From Streptomyces albogriseolus (GTDB lineage Bacteria; Actinomycetota; Actinomycetes; Streptomycetales; Streptomycetaceae): a stretch of DNA of 64,000 nucleotides. The notes beneath the pieces are model-generated. The model was given only the letters and a program-made list of their open reading frames with translations. It ran no database searches and was not told where the DNA came from. Both the position numbers and the translations under genes were made by a program. Below, piece after piece: positions 1 to 9,930 of the stretch. The stretch covers positions 124,001 to 188,000 of the forward strand of contig BMVA01000006.1 of assembly GCA_014650475.1 (NCBI GenBank). The letters are read 5' to 3'. Position 1 is the stretch's first letter. Each line of letters opens with the position of its first letter.

Positions 1-1029
1 CACGGGGCCGAAGTCGAGCGCCGGGTAGGGGTCGTCCGGGTGCTCGACGGCGAGGGGGTGGCCGGTCCGCAGGGTGCGGACCGCGGGGAGGTAGGCGGCG
101 AGGAACGCGTCGAAGAGGCCGCGCTGGACGACGAAGCGCGGGTAGGCCGTGCAGCGCTGCTTGCCGTAGTCGAAGAGTTTCGGGATCGTCGCGCCCAGGG
201 TGTCCCAGTCGGAGAAGTTCCAGACGCCCCAGGTGTTCAGCCCCTCCTGTTCGAGGATGTGGCGTTTGCCCAGGTCGGCGACGGCGGTGGCGACCGCGGC
301 GCCGGTGTCGCGGCCGCCGACGAAGGAGACGCAGCCGATCTCCGGCGCCCGCACCAGCGCCTCGGACAGCTCGCCCCCGCTGCCGCTGACCAGGGTCACC
401 GGGATGCCCTCGCGGGCGGCGAGCGCCGTGGCCAGGGTGAGGCAGGCGACGCCGCCGTCGGTCGGGGTCTTGGCGACGACCGCGTTGCCGGCCAGCGTCT
501 GCACCAGCAGGGCGTGGACCAGCACGCTCATCGGGTAGTTCCAGCTGGCGATGTTGGAGACGGGCCCGTCGAGCGGGGCGCGGCCCTCCAGCATGGTGTC
601 GATGCCGTCGGCGTACCAGCGCACGCCGTCGACGGCCCGGTCGACGTCGGCGCGGGCGAGCCGCCAGGGCTTGCCGATCTCCCAGACGAGCAGGAGGGCG
701 AGCAGATCGCGGTGCTCGGCCAGGGCGTCGAGGGTGGCGGCCACGCGGGCCCGGCGTTCCGGGAGCGGGACGTGGCGCCAGGCGCGGTGCTGGTCCAGGG
801 CCGCGCGTACGGCGTGCCGGGCGGTGGCCCGGTCCAGGCGGGGCGGGCCCGCGACGGGGGTGCCGTCGACGGGGCTCACGGCGGGCAGGGCACGGCCGTC
901 GGCCTGCCAGGCGGTGTTCCAGAGGTTGAGGACGCGGTCGTCGCGGAAGGCCTCCGGGGCGGCGGTCAGGCAGCGCTGCCAGGCGTCGGCCCAGGCGGTG
1001 CCGGACTTGAGGGTGAGGGTGGGTGGCAT
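1..1029 (-). CDS. Aldehyde dehydrogenase family protein (C-terminus beyond window)
   Basis: This gene encodes an NAD(P)-dependent aldehyde dehydrogenase family enzyme. The first 343 residues are visible; the C-terminus lies beyond position 1. The usual landmarks are present: a general-base Glu in LEQEGLNTWGV (in place of the common ELGGK) and the nucleophilic Cys in KQRCTAYPRF. The N-terminal 40 residues are not typical of short ALDHs. ATG at 1029 has only a weak ribosome site (GGAG, 8 nt upstream). It lies 52 nt downstream of sucD on the same strand, so it is probably the third gene of a sucC-sucD-aldh operon. The substrate is not readable from sequence. An aldehyde acid such as glyoxylate would fit the oxalate context, but that is inference. 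Confidence 0.85.
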   Translation of the reverse strand, partial: MPPTLTLKSGTAWADAWQRCLTAAPEAFRDDRVLNLWNTAWQADGRALPAVSPVDGTPVAGPPRLDRATARHAVRAALDQHRAWRHVPLPERRARVAATLDALAEHRDLLALLLVWEIGKPWRLARADVDRAVDGVRWYADGIDTMLEGRAPLDGPVSNIASWNYPMSVLVHALLVQTLAGNAVVAKTPTDGGVACLTLATALAAREGIPVTLVSGSGGELSEALVRAPEIGCVSFVGGRDTGAAVATAVADLGKRHILEQEGLNTWGVWNFSDWDTLGATIPKLFDYGKQRCTAYPRFVVQRGLFDAFLAAYLPAVRTLRTGHPLAVEHPDDPYPALDFGPV

Positions 1030-1081
1030 ACGGTTCGCTCCGCTCTCGGTGCACGGTCGAGAGGACAGGGGGGCGCGGCGG

Positions 1082-1966
1082 TCAGGCGCCGGCGTCCAGG
1101 GCGGCCAGCACCTGCCGGGCCGTCTCCGTGGGGGTGCGTCCGACCCGCACGCCGGCCGCCTCCAGGGCCTGCTGCTTGGCCCGGGCCGTGCCGGAGGAGC
1201 CGGAGACGATGGCGCCGGCGTGGCCCATGGTGCGTCCCTCGGGTGCGGTGAAGCCGGCGATGTAGCCGACGACGGGCTTGGTGACGTGGTCGCGGATGTA
1301 GGCGGCGGCGCGTTCCTCCGCGTCGCCGCCGATCTCGCCGATGAGGACGATCAGGTCGGTGTCGGGGTCGTCCTGGAAGGCGGCGAGGCAGTCGATGTGG
1401 GTGGTGCCGACGACGGGGTCGCCGCCGATGCCGACGCAGGTGGAGAAGCCGATGTCGCGCAGCTCGTACATCAGCTGGTAGGTGAGGGTGCCGGACTTGG
1501 AGACCAGGCCGATGCGGCCGGGCTTGGTGATGTCGGCGGGGATGATGCCCGCGACCGACTGGCCGGGGCTGATCAGGCCGGGGCAGTTGGGGCCGATGAC
1601 GCGGGTGCCGCGCCGGCGGGCGTGGGCGAGGAAGGCGACGGAGTCGTGGACGGGGACGCCCTCGGTGATGACCACGGCGAGGCCGATGCCGGCGTCGGCG
1701 GCCTCGGTCACCGCGGCCTTGGTGAAGGCCGGCGGCACGAAGACCACGGTGACGTCGGCGCCCGTCGCGTCGACGCCCTCGGCGACGGAGCCGAAGACGG
1801 GGACCGGCCGGTCGTCGAAGTCCACGGTGCGGCCCGCCTTGCGCGGGTTGACGCCGCCGACGACGTTCGTGCCGGCGGCGAGCATCCGCCGGGTGTGCTT
1901 CATGCCCTCGCCGCCGGTCATGCCCTGGACGAGGATCTTGCTCTCCTTGGTGAGGTGGATCGCCAT
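1082..1966 (-). CDS. sucD: Succinyl-CoA ligase alpha subunit (ADP-forming type)
   Basis: The 294-residue product is the CoA-binding, phospho-histidine subunit of succinyl-CoA synthetase. It matches the family length. The N-terminal Rossmann CoA-binding fold includes [10 protein letters not shown] and the CoA-contact region GGVNPRKAG. The active-site histidine lies in [10 protein letters not shown]. It starts 14 nt after the sucC stop, so the two subunits are co-transcribed. Actinomycetes normally have a housekeeping sucCD elsewhere, and the position divergent from an oxalyl-CoA-handling operon suggests a dedicated paralogue that supplies or recovers CoA thioesters. A related acid (malate or another C4/C2 acid) cannot be excluded as substrate. 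Confidence 0.95.
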   Translation of the reverse strand: MAIHLTKESKILVQGMTGGEGMKHTRRMLAAGTNVVGGVNPRKAGRTVDFDDRPVPVFGSVAEGVDATGADVTVVFVPPAFTKAAVTEAADAGIGLAVVITEGVPVHDSVAFLAHARRRGTRVIGPNCPGLISPGQSVAGIIPADITKPGRIGLVSKSGTLTYQLMYELRDIGFSTCVGIGGDPVVGTTHIDCLAAFQDDPDTDLIVLIGEIGGDAEERAAAYIRDHVTKPVVGYIAGFTAPEGRTMGHAGAIVSGSSGTARAKQQALEAAGVRVGRTPTETARQVLAALDAGA

Positions 1967-1980
1967 GCCGTCCGGTCTCC

Positions 1981-3111
1981 TCAGGGTGTGGTGGCGAGGT
2001 GGGCGGCCCGGCTCGCGGCGCCGTCCATGGTGGTGACCTGTTCGACGAGCGGGTGGGCGCGCTCGTCGAGGAGGGCCCGTCCGCGCTCGGCGTTGTTGCC
2101 GTCGAGGCGCACGACGAGCGGCTTGGTGAGCCGTACGGTGCCGAGGGCGCGGACGATGCCGTCGGCGACCGCGTCGCAGGCGGTGATGCCGCCGAAGACG
2201 TTGACGAGGACGGACTTCACCGCCGGGTCGGAGAGGACGACGGACAGTCCGTCGGCCATGACCTGGGCGGAGGCGCCGCCGCCGATGTCGAGGAAGTTGG
2301 CGGGGCGGGCGCCGCAGCCGGCGACCACGTCGAGGGTGGACATGACGAGTCCGGCGCCGTTGCCGATCACGCCCACCTCGCCGTCGAGCTTCACGTAGTG
2401 GAGGCCCTTGGCGGCCGCCGCGGCCTCGCGCGGGTCGTGCCCCGCGTCGGCCTCGTCGCCCCGACGGGCGTGGCGGAAGCGGGCGTTGTCGTCGAGGGTG
2501 ACCTTGCCGTCGAGGGCCATGATCTGTCCGTCGCGGGTGCTGACGAGCGGGTTGACCTCGACGAGGAGGGCGTCCTCGTGGACCAGGACGTCCCAGAGGC
2601 GGACCAGGACGTCGACGGTGCGGGCGGGCAGGCCCGCCGCGTCGGCGATGCGGGCGGCGACCGCGGGGGTGACGCCCTCGGCGGGGTCGACGGGGACGCG
2701 TGCGACGGCCTCGGGGCGGGTGGCGGCGACCTCCTCGATCTCCATGCCCCCTTCGGCGGAGGCGATGGCGAGGAAGCGGCCGGCGGCGCGGTCGAGGACG
2801 TAGGAGACGTAGAACTCGCTCTCGATGTCGACGGGTCGGGCCAGCATCACCGTGTGGACGGTGTGGCCCTTGATGTCCATGCCGAGGATCTGGCGGGCGG
2901 TGAGTTCGGCGTCGGCCGGGTCGGCGGCGAGCTTGACGCCGCCCGCCTTGCCGCGTCCGCCGGTCCTGACCTGGGCCTTGACGACCACGCGGCCGCCGAG
3001 CCGGCGGGCGATCTCGCGGGCCTGCTTGGGCGAGCCGGTGACCTCGGCCCGCGGCACCACGATGCCGTGATCTGCGAAGAGTTCCCTTGCCTGGTGTTCG
3101 TACAGGTCCAT
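1981..3111 (-). CDS. sucC: Succinyl-CoA ligase beta subunit
   Basis: The 376-residue product is the ATP-grasp, nucleotide-binding subunit that pairs with the downstream SucD. The N-terminus [17 protein letters not shown] is a hallmark of the family. VEVNPL (metal ligands) and the C-terminal ligase domain with NVFGGI follow. The start at 3111 is set by an AGGAG site about 6 nt upstream; the longer in-frame reading upstream lacks homology. It is divergent from the ThDP-lyase operon, and both promoters share the 206-bp interval that holds the inverted repeat at 3225-3248, so coordinated control with oxalate genes is plausible. Confidence 0.95.
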   Translation of the reverse strand: MDLYEHQARELFADHGIVVPRAEVTGSPKQAREIARRLGGRVVVKAQVRTGGRGKAGGVKLAADPADAELTARQILGMDIKGHTVHTVMLARPVDIESEFYVSYVLDRAAGRFLAIASAEGGMEIEEVAATRPEAVARVPVDPAEGVTPAVAARIADAAGLPARTVDVLVRLWDVLVHEDALLVEVNPLVSTRDGQIMALDGKVTLDDNARFRHARRGDEADAGHDPREAAAAAKGLHYVKLDGEVGVIGNGAGLVMSTLDVVAGCGARPANFLDIGGGASAQVMADGLSVVLSDPAVKSVLVNVFGGITACDAVADGIVRALGTVRLTKPLVVRLDGNNAERGRALLDERAHPLVEQVTTMDGAASRAAHLATTP

Positions 3112-3224
3112 CTCGGCTCCTGTCTGCGAAGTCGCCGGAAGGTCCGGTGAGGGCCGGGGACCGGCGACCGAAAAGTGCCGCGCACCCCCTGGACACCACC
3201 CATCGGATGCGGGATAACAAGGTT

Positions 3225-3248
3225 CATACAGTATTCGTCGACTGTATG
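3225..3248. promoter_or_regulatory. Perfect inverted repeat, candidate GntR/FadR operator (site A)
   Basis: CATACAGT-N8-ACTGTATG is an exact 8+8+8 palindrome about 70 nt upstream of the ThDP-lyase start and 114 nt upstream of sucC. The segment TTCGTCGACTG at 3234-3244 recurs with one change upstream of the formate dehydrogenase operon (34583-34593) and, with two changes, upstream of the GntR gene (31807-31817). Short palindromes of this size are typical FadR-subfamily targets. Binding is inferred. Confidence 0.6.
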
Positions 3249-3317
3249 CAATGTACCGCGAGAGCGTTCCCCATCCCGCGTTCCCCATCCCCTAAGGAAA
3301 GGGACAAGGACTTCGCC

Positions 3318-5000
3318 ATGCCCGACGACACCCAGGACGTCATCTCCGGCGGTCATCTCGTCGCCAAGGCCCTCAAGGCCGAGGGCGTCGACCGCATCTA
3401 CACGCTGTGCGGCGGCCACATCATCGACATCTACGACGGTTGCGTCGACGAGGGCATCGAGGTCGTCGACGTACGGCACGAGCAGGTCGCCGCCCACGCC
3501 GCCGACGGCTACGCGCGCATCACGGGCAAGCCCGGCTGTGCGGTGGTCACGGCCGGGCCGGGCACCACCGACGCCGTCACCGGGGTCGCCAACGCCTTCC
3601 GCGCGGAGTCGCCCATGCTGCTGATCGGCGGCCAAGGGGCCCTGACCCAGCACAAGATGGGGTCGCTCCAGGACCTGCCACACGTCGACATGATGAACCC
3701 CGTCACCAAGTTCGCGGCGACCGTGCCGGACACGGCACGCGCGGCGGACATGGTGTCGATGGCCTTCCGCGAGTGCTACCACGGAGCGCCCGGCCCCTCC
3801 TTCCTGGAGATCCCACGCGACGTGCTGGACGCCAAGGTGCCCGCGGACAGGGCGCGGGTCCCGAAGGCGGGCGCCTACCGCGCCTCGACCCGCTCCCCCG
3901 GTGACCCCGAGGCGGTCGAGAGGCTGGCCGACCTGCTGGTGCACGCCGAGAGGCCGGCCGTCCTGCTCGGCAGCCAGGTGTGGACGACCCGCGCCACCGA
4001 GGCCGCCGTCGAGCTGGTCCGCACCCTCAACGTCCCCGCCTACATGAACGGCGCGGGCCGCGGCACCCTGCCGCCCGGGGACCCGCACCACTTCCAGCTG
4101 TCGCGGCGGTACGCGTTCTCGGGCGCCGACGTCATCGTCATCGTCGGCACGCCGTTCGACTTCCGGATGGGCTACGGCAAGCGGCTCTCCCCCGCCGCGA
4201 CGGTCGTGCAGATCGACCTCGACTACCGCACGGTCGGCAAGAACCGCGACATCGACCTCGGCATCGTCGGGGACGCGGGGCTGGTGCTGAAGGCGGTGAC
4301 CGAGGCGGCCTCCGGGCGGGTCAACGGCGGCGCGTCCCAGCGGAAGGAGTGGCTGGACGAGCTGCGCGCGGCCGAGCGGACCGCCCTGGAGAAGCGGCTG
4401 CCGCAGCTGCGCTCGGACGCCTCCCCCATCCACCCGTACCGGCTGGTGAGCGAGATCAACGACTTCCTCACCGAGGACTCGATCTACATCGGCGACGGCG
4501 GCGACATCGTCACCTTCTCCGGGCAGGTCGTGCAGCCCAAGTCGCCCGGGCACTGGATGGACCCGGGGCCGCTCGGGACGCTCGGCGTGGGGGTGCCGTT
4601 CGTGCTGGCCGCGAAGCAGGCGCGGCCCGACAAGGAGGTCGTCGCGCTGTTCGGCGACGGCGCGTTCTCCCTCACCGGCTGGGACTTCGAGACGCTGGTC
4701 CGCTACGACCTGCCGTTCGTCGGCATCGTCGGCAACAACTCCTCGATGAACCAGATCCGTTACGGCCAGGCCGCCAAGTACGGCAAGGACCGCGAGCGGG
4801 TCGGCAACACCCTCGGGGACGTCCGCTACGACGAGTTCGCGCGGATGCTCGGCGGGTACGGCGAGGAGGTCCGCGACCCCGCCGGCATCGCCCCCGCGCT
4901 GCGCCGCGCCCGCGAGTCGGGCAAGCCGTCGCTGATCAACGTCTGGGTGGACCCGGACGCGTACGCCCCCGGAACCATGAACCAGACCATGTACAAGTGA
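3318..5000 (+). CDS. ThDP-dependent lyase, probable oxalyl-CoA decarboxylase
   Basis: The 560-residue product belongs to the acetolactate synthase/oxalyl-CoA decarboxylase/2-hydroxyacyl-CoA lyase superfamily. The cofactor-activating Glu is E55 in RHEQ. The ThDP/Mg motif runs from GDG (446-448) to NN (473-474). By position its job is cleaving oxalyl-CoA to formyl-CoA and CO2, because the next gene is a clear Frc. The sequence is not close to the Oxalobacter enzyme as I remember it: the N-terminal loop reads [13 protein letters not shown], more like benzaldehyde lyase or actinobacterial 2-hydroxyacyl-CoA lyase relatives. Automatic annotation would probably say acetolactate synthase. The class is certain; the reaction is moderately supported. 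ATG follows AAGGA at 8 nt. Confidence 0.85.
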   Translation: MPDDTQDVISGGHLVAKALKAEGVDRIYTLCGGHIIDIYDGCVDEGIEVVDVRHEQVAAHAADGYARITGKPGCAVVTAGPGTTDAVTGVANAFRAESPMLLIGGQGALTQHKMGSLQDLPHVDMMNPVTKFAATVPDTARAADMVSMAFRECYHGAPGPSFLEIPRDVLDAKVPADRARVPKAGAYRASTRSPGDPEAVERLADLLVHAERPAVLLGSQVWTTRATEAAVELVRTLNVPAYMNGAGRGTLPPGDPHHFQLSRRYAFSGADVIVIVGTPFDFRMGYGKRLSPAATVVQIDLDYRTVGKNRDIDLGIVGDAGLVLKAVTEAASGRVNGGASQRKEWLDELRAAERTALEKRLPQLRSDASPIHPYRLVSEINDFLTEDSIYIGDGGDIVTFSGQVVQPKSPGHWMDPGPLGTLGVGVPFVLAAKQARPDKEVVALFGDGAFSLTGWDFETLVRYDLPFVGIVGNNSSMNQIRYGQAAKYGKDRERVGNTLGDVRYDEFARMLGGYGEEVRDPAGIAPALRRARESGKPSLINVWVDPDAYAPGTMNQTMYK

Positions 5001-5011
5001 GGTGCACGCCC

Positions 5012-6244
5012 ATGACCGCGAAGGCACTCGAGGGCATCCGCGTCCTGGACATGACCCACGTCCAGTCGGGCCCGTCCGCGACCCAGCTGCTGGCCTGGCT
5101 CGGCGCGGACGTCGTCAAGCTGGAGGCGCCCACCGGTGACATCACGCGCAGGCAGCTGCGCGACCTGCCGGACGTCGACTCCCTCTACTTCACGATGCTC
5201 AACTGCAACAAGCGGAGCATCACCCTGAACACCAAGACCGAGCGCGGCAAGGAGATCCTCACCGAGCTGATCCGGCGCTCGGACGTCATGGTCGAGAACT
5301 TCGGGCCGGGCGCCATCGACCGGATGGGGTTCACCTGGGACCGCATCAAGGAGATCAACCCGCGGATCGTCTACGCCTCCATCAAGGGCTTCGGCGAGGG
5401 CCCGTACACCAGCTTCAAGGCGTACGAGGTCGTCGCGCAGGCGATGGGCGGCTCGATGTCGACCACCGGCTTCGAGGACGGGCCGCCGCTCGCGACGGGC
5501 GCGCAGATCGGCGACTCGGGCACGGGTGTGCACGCGGTGGCCGGCATCCTCGCCGCGCTGTTCCAGCGGGAGCGCACCGGGCGCGGGCAGCGGGTGAACG
5601 TCGCGATGCAGCACGCGGTGCTCAACCTGTGCCGGGTGAAGCTGCGCGACCAGCAGCGCCTGGCGCACGGCCCGCTCGCCGAGTACCCCAACGAGGACTT
5701 CGGCGACGAGGTCCCCCGCTCCGGCAACGCCTCCGGCGGCGGGCAGCCCGGCTGGGCCGTCAAGTGCGCCCCGGGCGGCCCGAACGACTACGTGTACGTC
5801 ATCGTGCAGCCCGTCGGCTGGAAGCCGGTCAGTGAGCTGATCGGCCGGCCGGAGCTGGCGGACGACCCCGAATGGGCCACTCCGGAGGCACGGCTGCCGA
5901 AGCTGAACAAGATGTTCCAGCTGATCGAGGAGTGGTCCTCGACGCTGCCCAAGTGGGAGGTGCTGGACAGGCTCAACGCGCACAACATCCCGTGCGGGCC
6001 GATCCTGTCGACCAAGGAGATCATCGAGGACGGCTCGCTGGTCGCCAACGGGATGGTGGTCACCGTCCCGCACCCCGAGCGCGGAGAGTTCGTCACCGTC
6101 GGCAGCCCGCTGAAGCTGTCCGACTCCCCCGTGGAGGTGGTCGCCTCCCCGCTGCTCGGCGAGCACAACGAAGAGGTCTACGTCGGCGAACTCGGCCTCG
6201 GCGACGAGGAGTTGCGCCTGCTCAAGTCGAACGGGGTGATCTGA
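5012..6244 (+). CDS. frc: Formyl-CoA:oxalate CoA-transferase
   Basis: The 410-residue class III CoA-transferase moves CoA from formyl-CoA to oxalate and feeds the decarboxylase upstream. It aligns almost end to end with the Oxalobacter formigenes enzyme as I remember it, including THVQSGP at the N-terminus, [18 protein letters not shown] and DRMGFTW. The catalytic Asp is D168 in GAQIGDSG. The glycine-rich loop SGGGQPGW that closes over the active site is present. It begins 11 nt after the lyase stop, and its ribosome site GAGGTG overlaps that stop, so the two are translationally linked. This is the strongest single indicator that the operon handles oxalate. Confidence 0.95.
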   Translation: MTAKALEGIRVLDMTHVQSGPSATQLLAWLGADVVKLEAPTGDITRRQLRDLPDVDSLYFTMLNCNKRSITLNTKTERGKEILTELIRRSDVMVENFGPGAIDRMGFTWDRIKEINPRIVYASIKGFGEGPYTSFKAYEVVAQAMGGSMSTTGFEDGPPLATGAQIGDSGTGVHAVAGILAALFQRERTGRGQRVNVAMQHAVLNLCRVKLRDQQRLAHGPLAEYPNEDFGDEVPRSGNASGGGQPGWAVKCAPGGPNDYVYVIVQPVGWKPVSELIGRPELADDPEWATPEARLPKLNKMFQLIEEWSSTLPKWEVLDRLNAHNIPCGPILSTKEIIEDGSLVANGMVVTVPHPERGEFVTVGSPLKLSDSPVEVVASPLLGEHNEEVYVGELGLGDEELRLLKSNGVI

Positions 6245-6248
6245 GGTG

Positions 6249-8393
6249 ATGGCCGAGGACCGGGCGTCGACGGTGCGGGCGCTGCTGGACGCGGTGCGCG
6301 CCGAGGGGCGGACCGCGCTGACCGCGCCCGAGGGCAAGGTGATCGCCGACGCGTACGGCATCGCCGTACCCGGGGAGGAGCTGGCGCGGGACGTCGACGA
6401 GGCCGTGGCGTGCGCGGCACGGCTGGGCGGGCCCGTGGTGATGAAGATCGTGTCGCCGGACATCCTGCACAAGACCGACGCCGGTGGTGTGGTCGTCGGG
6501 GTGGAGGGCGCGGCGGACGTGCGGGCGGCGTTCTGCCGGATCGTGGAGAACGCGCGGGGGTACGCCCCTCAGGCGCGCATCGAGGGCGTGCAGGTGCAGG
6601 AGCTGCTGCCGCAGGGGCAGGAGGTCATCGTCGGCGCGGTCACCGACCCGACGTTCGGGAAGGTGGTGGCGTTCGGGCTCGGCGGGGTGCTCGTCGAGGT
6701 GCTGAAGGACGTCACGTTCCGGCTGGCGCCGGTGGACGCCGACGAGGCGCTGTCGATGCTGGAGTCGATCCGGTCGGCGGAGATCCTGACCGGGGTGCGC
6801 GGCCGGGAGGGCGTGGACCGCTGGGCGGTCGCCGAGCAGATCCGGCGGGTGTCCGAACTGGTCGCGGACTTCCCGGAGATCGCCGAGGTGGACCTCAACC
6901 CGGTGATCGCGACGCCGGACGGGGCGGTCGCCGCCGACATCCGGGTGATCCTGTCCACGCAGACGCCGAAGGAGCGCCGCCGGTACTCGCGGGAGGAGAT
7001 CCTCGCCTCCATGCGGCGGCTGATGCAGCCGCGGTCGGTGGCGGTGATCGGCGCGTCCAGCGAAGCCGGGAAGATCGGCAACTCGGTGATGCGCAACCTC
7101 GTCGACGGCGGGTTCGCCGGGGACATCCACCCGGTGAACCCGAAGGCCGACGACATCCTGGGCCGCAAGGCGTACCGGAGCGTCACCGACGTGCCCGGCG
7201 AGGTGGACGTGGCGGTGTTCGCGATCCCCGCCCGGTTCGTGGCCTCGGCGCTGGAGGAGGTGGGGCGCAAGCGGATCCCCAACGCGGTCCTCATACCGTC
7301 CGGGTTCGCGGAGACCGGTGAGCACGCACTCCAGGCGGAGATCGTGGCGATCGCCGAGCGGCACGGCATCCGGCTGCTGGGACCCAACATCTACGGCTAC
7401 TACTCCACCTGGCAGGACCTGTGCGCCACGTTCTGCACGCCGTACGACGTCAAGGGCGGGGTGGCGCTGACCAGCCAGTCGGGCGGCATCGGCATGGCGA
7501 TCCTGGGCTTCGCGCGGACCACGAGGACGGGTGTGTCGGCGATCGTGGGGCTCGGCAACAAGTCGGACCTGGACGAGGACGACCTGCTGACCTGGTTCGG
7601 GGAGGACCCGCACACGGAGTGCATCGCGATGCACCTGGAGGACCTCAAGGACGGGCGCGCGTTCGTCGAGGCCGCGCGGGCGACGGTGCCGAAGAAGCCG
7701 GTGGTGGTGCTGAAGGCGGGCCGCACGGCGGCGGGCGCGAAGGCGGCGGGCTCGCACACCGGGGCGCTCGCGGGCGACGACGCCGTGTACGACGACATCC
7801 TGCGGCAGGCCGGCGTGATCCGCGCGCCGGGGCTGAAGGACATGCTGGAGTACGCGCGGGCGCTGCCCGTGCTGCCCGCGCCGCAGGGCGACAACGTCGT
7901 GATCATCACGGGTGCGGGCGGCAGCGGGGTGCTGCTGTCGGACGCGGTGACGGACAACGGGCTGTCCCTGATGGAGATCCCGCCCGATCTGGACGCCGCC
8001 TTCCGGGAGTTCATCCCGCCGTTCGGGGCGGCCGGCAACCCGGTGGACATCACCGGCGGCGAGCCCCCGTCGACGTACGAGGCGACGATCCGGCTGGGTC
8101 TTGAGGATCCGCGCATCCACGCGCTGGTGCTGGGCTACTGGCACACGATCGTCACGCCGCCCATGGTGTTCGCCGAACTCACCGCGCGTGTGGTGGCGGA
8201 GTTCCGCGAGCGGGGGATCTCCAAGCCGGTGGTGGCCTCGCTCGCCGGGGACGTGGAGGTCGAGGAGGCGTGCCAGTACCTCTTCGAGCACGGCGTCGTG
8301 GCCTACCCGTACACGACCGAGCGGCCGGTGGCCGTCCTCGGCGCCAAGTACCGCTGGGCGCGGGCCGCCGGGCTGATGGGGGGCGGCTCATGA
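6249..8393 (+). CDS. ADP-forming acyl-CoA ligase, ATP-grasp domain first
   Basis: The 714-residue single-chain nucleoside-diphosphate-forming acyl-CoA ligase would make an acyl-CoA from acid, ATP and CoA, or the reverse. The order is permuted relative to the common form. The ATP-grasp module comes first (about 1-235, with HKTDAGGVV and EVDLNPVI). The CoA-binding Rossmann domain follows (about 260-385, VAVIGASSEAGKIGNSV), then the succinyl-CoA-ligase-like domains with the phospho-His loop GSHTGALAG. It starts 4 nt after the frc stop. In this operon it could prime the Frc cycle with oxalyl-CoA or recover energy from formyl-CoA; acetate or propionate are alternatives. Confidence 0.88.
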   Translation: MAEDRASTVRALLDAVRAEGRTALTAPEGKVIADAYGIAVPGEELARDVDEAVACAARLGGPVVMKIVSPDILHKTDAGGVVVGVEGAADVRAAFCRIVENARGYAPQARIEGVQVQELLPQGQEVIVGAVTDPTFGKVVAFGLGGVLVEVLKDVTFRLAPVDADEALSMLESIRSAEILTGVRGREGVDRWAVAEQIRRVSELVADFPEIAEVDLNPVIATPDGAVAADIRVILSTQTPKERRRYSREEILASMRRLMQPRSVAVIGASSEAGKIGNSVMRNLVDGGFAGDIHPVNPKADDILGRKAYRSVTDVPGEVDVAVFAIPARFVASALEEVGRKRIPNAVLIPSGFAETGEHALQAEIVAIAERHGIRLLGPNIYGYYSTWQDLCATFCTPYDVKGGVALTSQSGGIGMAILGFARTTRTGVSAIVGLGNKSDLDEDDLLTWFGEDPHTECIAMHLEDLKDGRAFVEAARATVPKKPVVVLKAGRTAAGAKAAGSHTGALAGDDAVYDDILRQAGVIRAPGLKDMLEYARALPVLPAPQGDNVVIITGAGGSGVLLSDAVTDNGLSLMEIPPDLDAAFREFIPPFGAAGNPVDITGGEPPSTYEATIRLGLEDPRIHALVLGYWHTIVTPPMVFAELTARVVAEFRERGISKPVVASLAGDVEVEEACQYLFEHGVVAYPYTTERPVAVLGAKYRWARAAGLMGGGS

Positions 8394-8474
8394 GGTGACC
8401 GGACCGGGGTGCGCACGAAAGGCACGGGACAGGGGGCGCTGGCCAGTTCTTTCGACGCAAGGGGTGCATTTTCC

Positions 8475-9854
8475 ATGACAACCACGGATGTCACACGGGT
8501 CGTCCCCTACCGGGAGGTGACCGACAGGAACGGGCGGGTCTACCGCGTCGGTGAGACCGACGTCGACATCATGGGCCGCTCACGCAAGTGGATGGTGATC
8601 CTGCCCTGGGTCGGCATGATGGGCATCTCCTCCGCCGAGTACGCGTTCGCGTCCGCGGAGGACACGCTCCACGAGGCCCACAGCTGGTCCAGCGGCAGCA
8701 TCTACTGGATGATGACCGCCTGGGTGTTCTGCCAGGCCGCGGTGGCCTTCCCGGCGGGGCGGCTGCGGGAGAACGGCAAGCTGCCCGCGCGGTGGGCGAT
8801 GATGCTCGGCTCGGCCGGCACGCTGCTCGGCTATCTCTCCCTGGCCTTCGCGCCGCATGTCGCCCTGGCCTTCATCGGGTTCGGCGTGTTCAGCGGCATG
8901 GGCGCGGGCATGGTGTACGCGACCTGCGTCAACATGGTCGGCAAGTGGTACCCGGAGCGCAGGGGCGGCAAGACCGGCTTCGTCAACGGCGGTTTCGCGT
9001 ACGGCTCGGTGCCGTTCGTCTTCATCTTCCACGGCTACATGGACGGCTCCAACTTCCGCTGGGTGCTGATCGCCTCCGGTGTCTTCCTCGCCGCGGTGGT
9101 GGCCGTCGCCGGCTTCTACTTCCGGGACCCGCCGAAGAACTGGTGGCCGGACTCGGTCGACCCGCTGAACCCGCCGGACGACCCGCGCGCCCGGCGTTCG
9201 CTCGAGAAGAACCCGCCCGCCGTGAAGCAGTACTCCCCGATGGAGGCGTGGCGGACCGGCCGGGTGGCGCTGATGTGGTTCTGTCTCGCCTGCACCTCGG
9301 GCGTGAACATCTTCGGCATCGCCTTCCAGGTCGACATCGGCGAGGAAGCGGGCTTCGCGGCCGGCATCGTGGCCACCGCGATGTCGCTGAAGGCGATCGT
9401 CAACGGCACCGGCCGGGGCGTGATCGGCTGGCTGTCCGACCTGTACGGCCGCAAGCGGTGCCTGCTGTACGTGTGCGTGATCCTGGGCCTGGCCCAGTTC
9501 GGCATCATCTGGTCGGCGGAGATCAAGAACCTGCCGCTGTTCCTGTTCTTCTCCGCCGTCTCCGGCTTCGGCGGCGGCGCCATCTTCCCGATGTTCGCGG
9601 CGCTGACGGCGGACTACTTCGGGGAGAACAACAACGCCACCAACTACGGGATGGTGTACAGCTCCAAGCTGGTCTCCGGTCTCGGCGCGGGCATGGGGTC
9701 CATGGTCGTGGCCGCGTGGGGCTACAACGGCGCCTTCGGTCTCGCGGGCGGCATCTCGCTGTTCGCCGGGGTCGTCGCGCTGTTCCTGACCCCGCCGGGA
9801 CGCCCGAGGAGCAAGAAGGTGACGCCCAACCCGCGTCCGCTCGGGGAGGGGTGA
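8475..9854 (+). CDS. MFS carrier, oxalate/formate antiporter (OFA) type
   Basis: The 459-residue membrane protein has about 12 predicted helices after a 40-residue soluble N-terminus. The loop WYPERRGGKTGFVNGGFAYG, between helices 4 and 5, is characteristic of the oxalate/formate antiporter branch of the major facilitator superfamily. WLSDLYGRKRC is the conserved loop between the two halves. It lies 81 nt after the acyl-CoA ligase in the same direction and ends at a strong terminator, so it is the last gene of the oxalate operon. It probably imports oxalate, with or without formate export. A second, different OFA-type carrier is at 33121-34473. Confidence 0.88.
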   Translation: MTTTDVTRVVPYREVTDRNGRVYRVGETDVDIMGRSRKWMVILPWVGMMGISSAEYAFASAEDTLHEAHSWSSGSIYWMMTAWVFCQAAVAFPAGRLRENGKLPARWAMMLGSAGTLLGYLSLAFAPHVALAFIGFGVFSGMGAGMVYATCVNMVGKWYPERRGGKTGFVNGGFAYGSVPFVFIFHGYMDGSNFRWVLIASGVFLAAVVAVAGFYFRDPPKNWWPDSVDPLNPPDDPRARRSLEKNPPAVKQYSPMEAWRTGRVALMWFCLACTSGVNIFGIAFQVDIGEEAGFAAGIVATAMSLKAIVNGTGRGVIGWLSDLYGRKRCLLYVCVILGLAQFGIIWSAEIKNLPLFLFFSAVSGFGGGAIFPMFAALTADYFGENNNATNYGMVYSSKLVSGLGAGMGSMVVAAWGYNGAFGLAGGISLFAGVVALFLTPPGRPRSKKVTPNPRPLGEG

Positions 9855-9874
9855 CGGGGAACGTCCCGCACGGC

Positions 9875-9920
9875 ACGGACCGGGCGGCCCTTCCCGAGGG
9901 GGAAGGGCCGCCCGGTCCGT
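9875..9920. terminator. Bidirectional intrinsic terminator, 21-bp perfect stem
   Basis: A 21-bp perfectly paired stem (arms 9875-9895 and 9900-9920) with a GAGG loop lies between the converging MFS carrier and TIM-barrel genes. It can work in both directions. There is no strong U-tract, as is common in Streptomyces. Confidence 0.85.
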
Positions 9921-9930
9921 CGTCACGCGG

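Noticed and set aside
551-2398. A 615-codon plus-strand frame across the ALDH/sucD region
   Set aside because: Crosses three real minus-strand genes; no domain recognisable.
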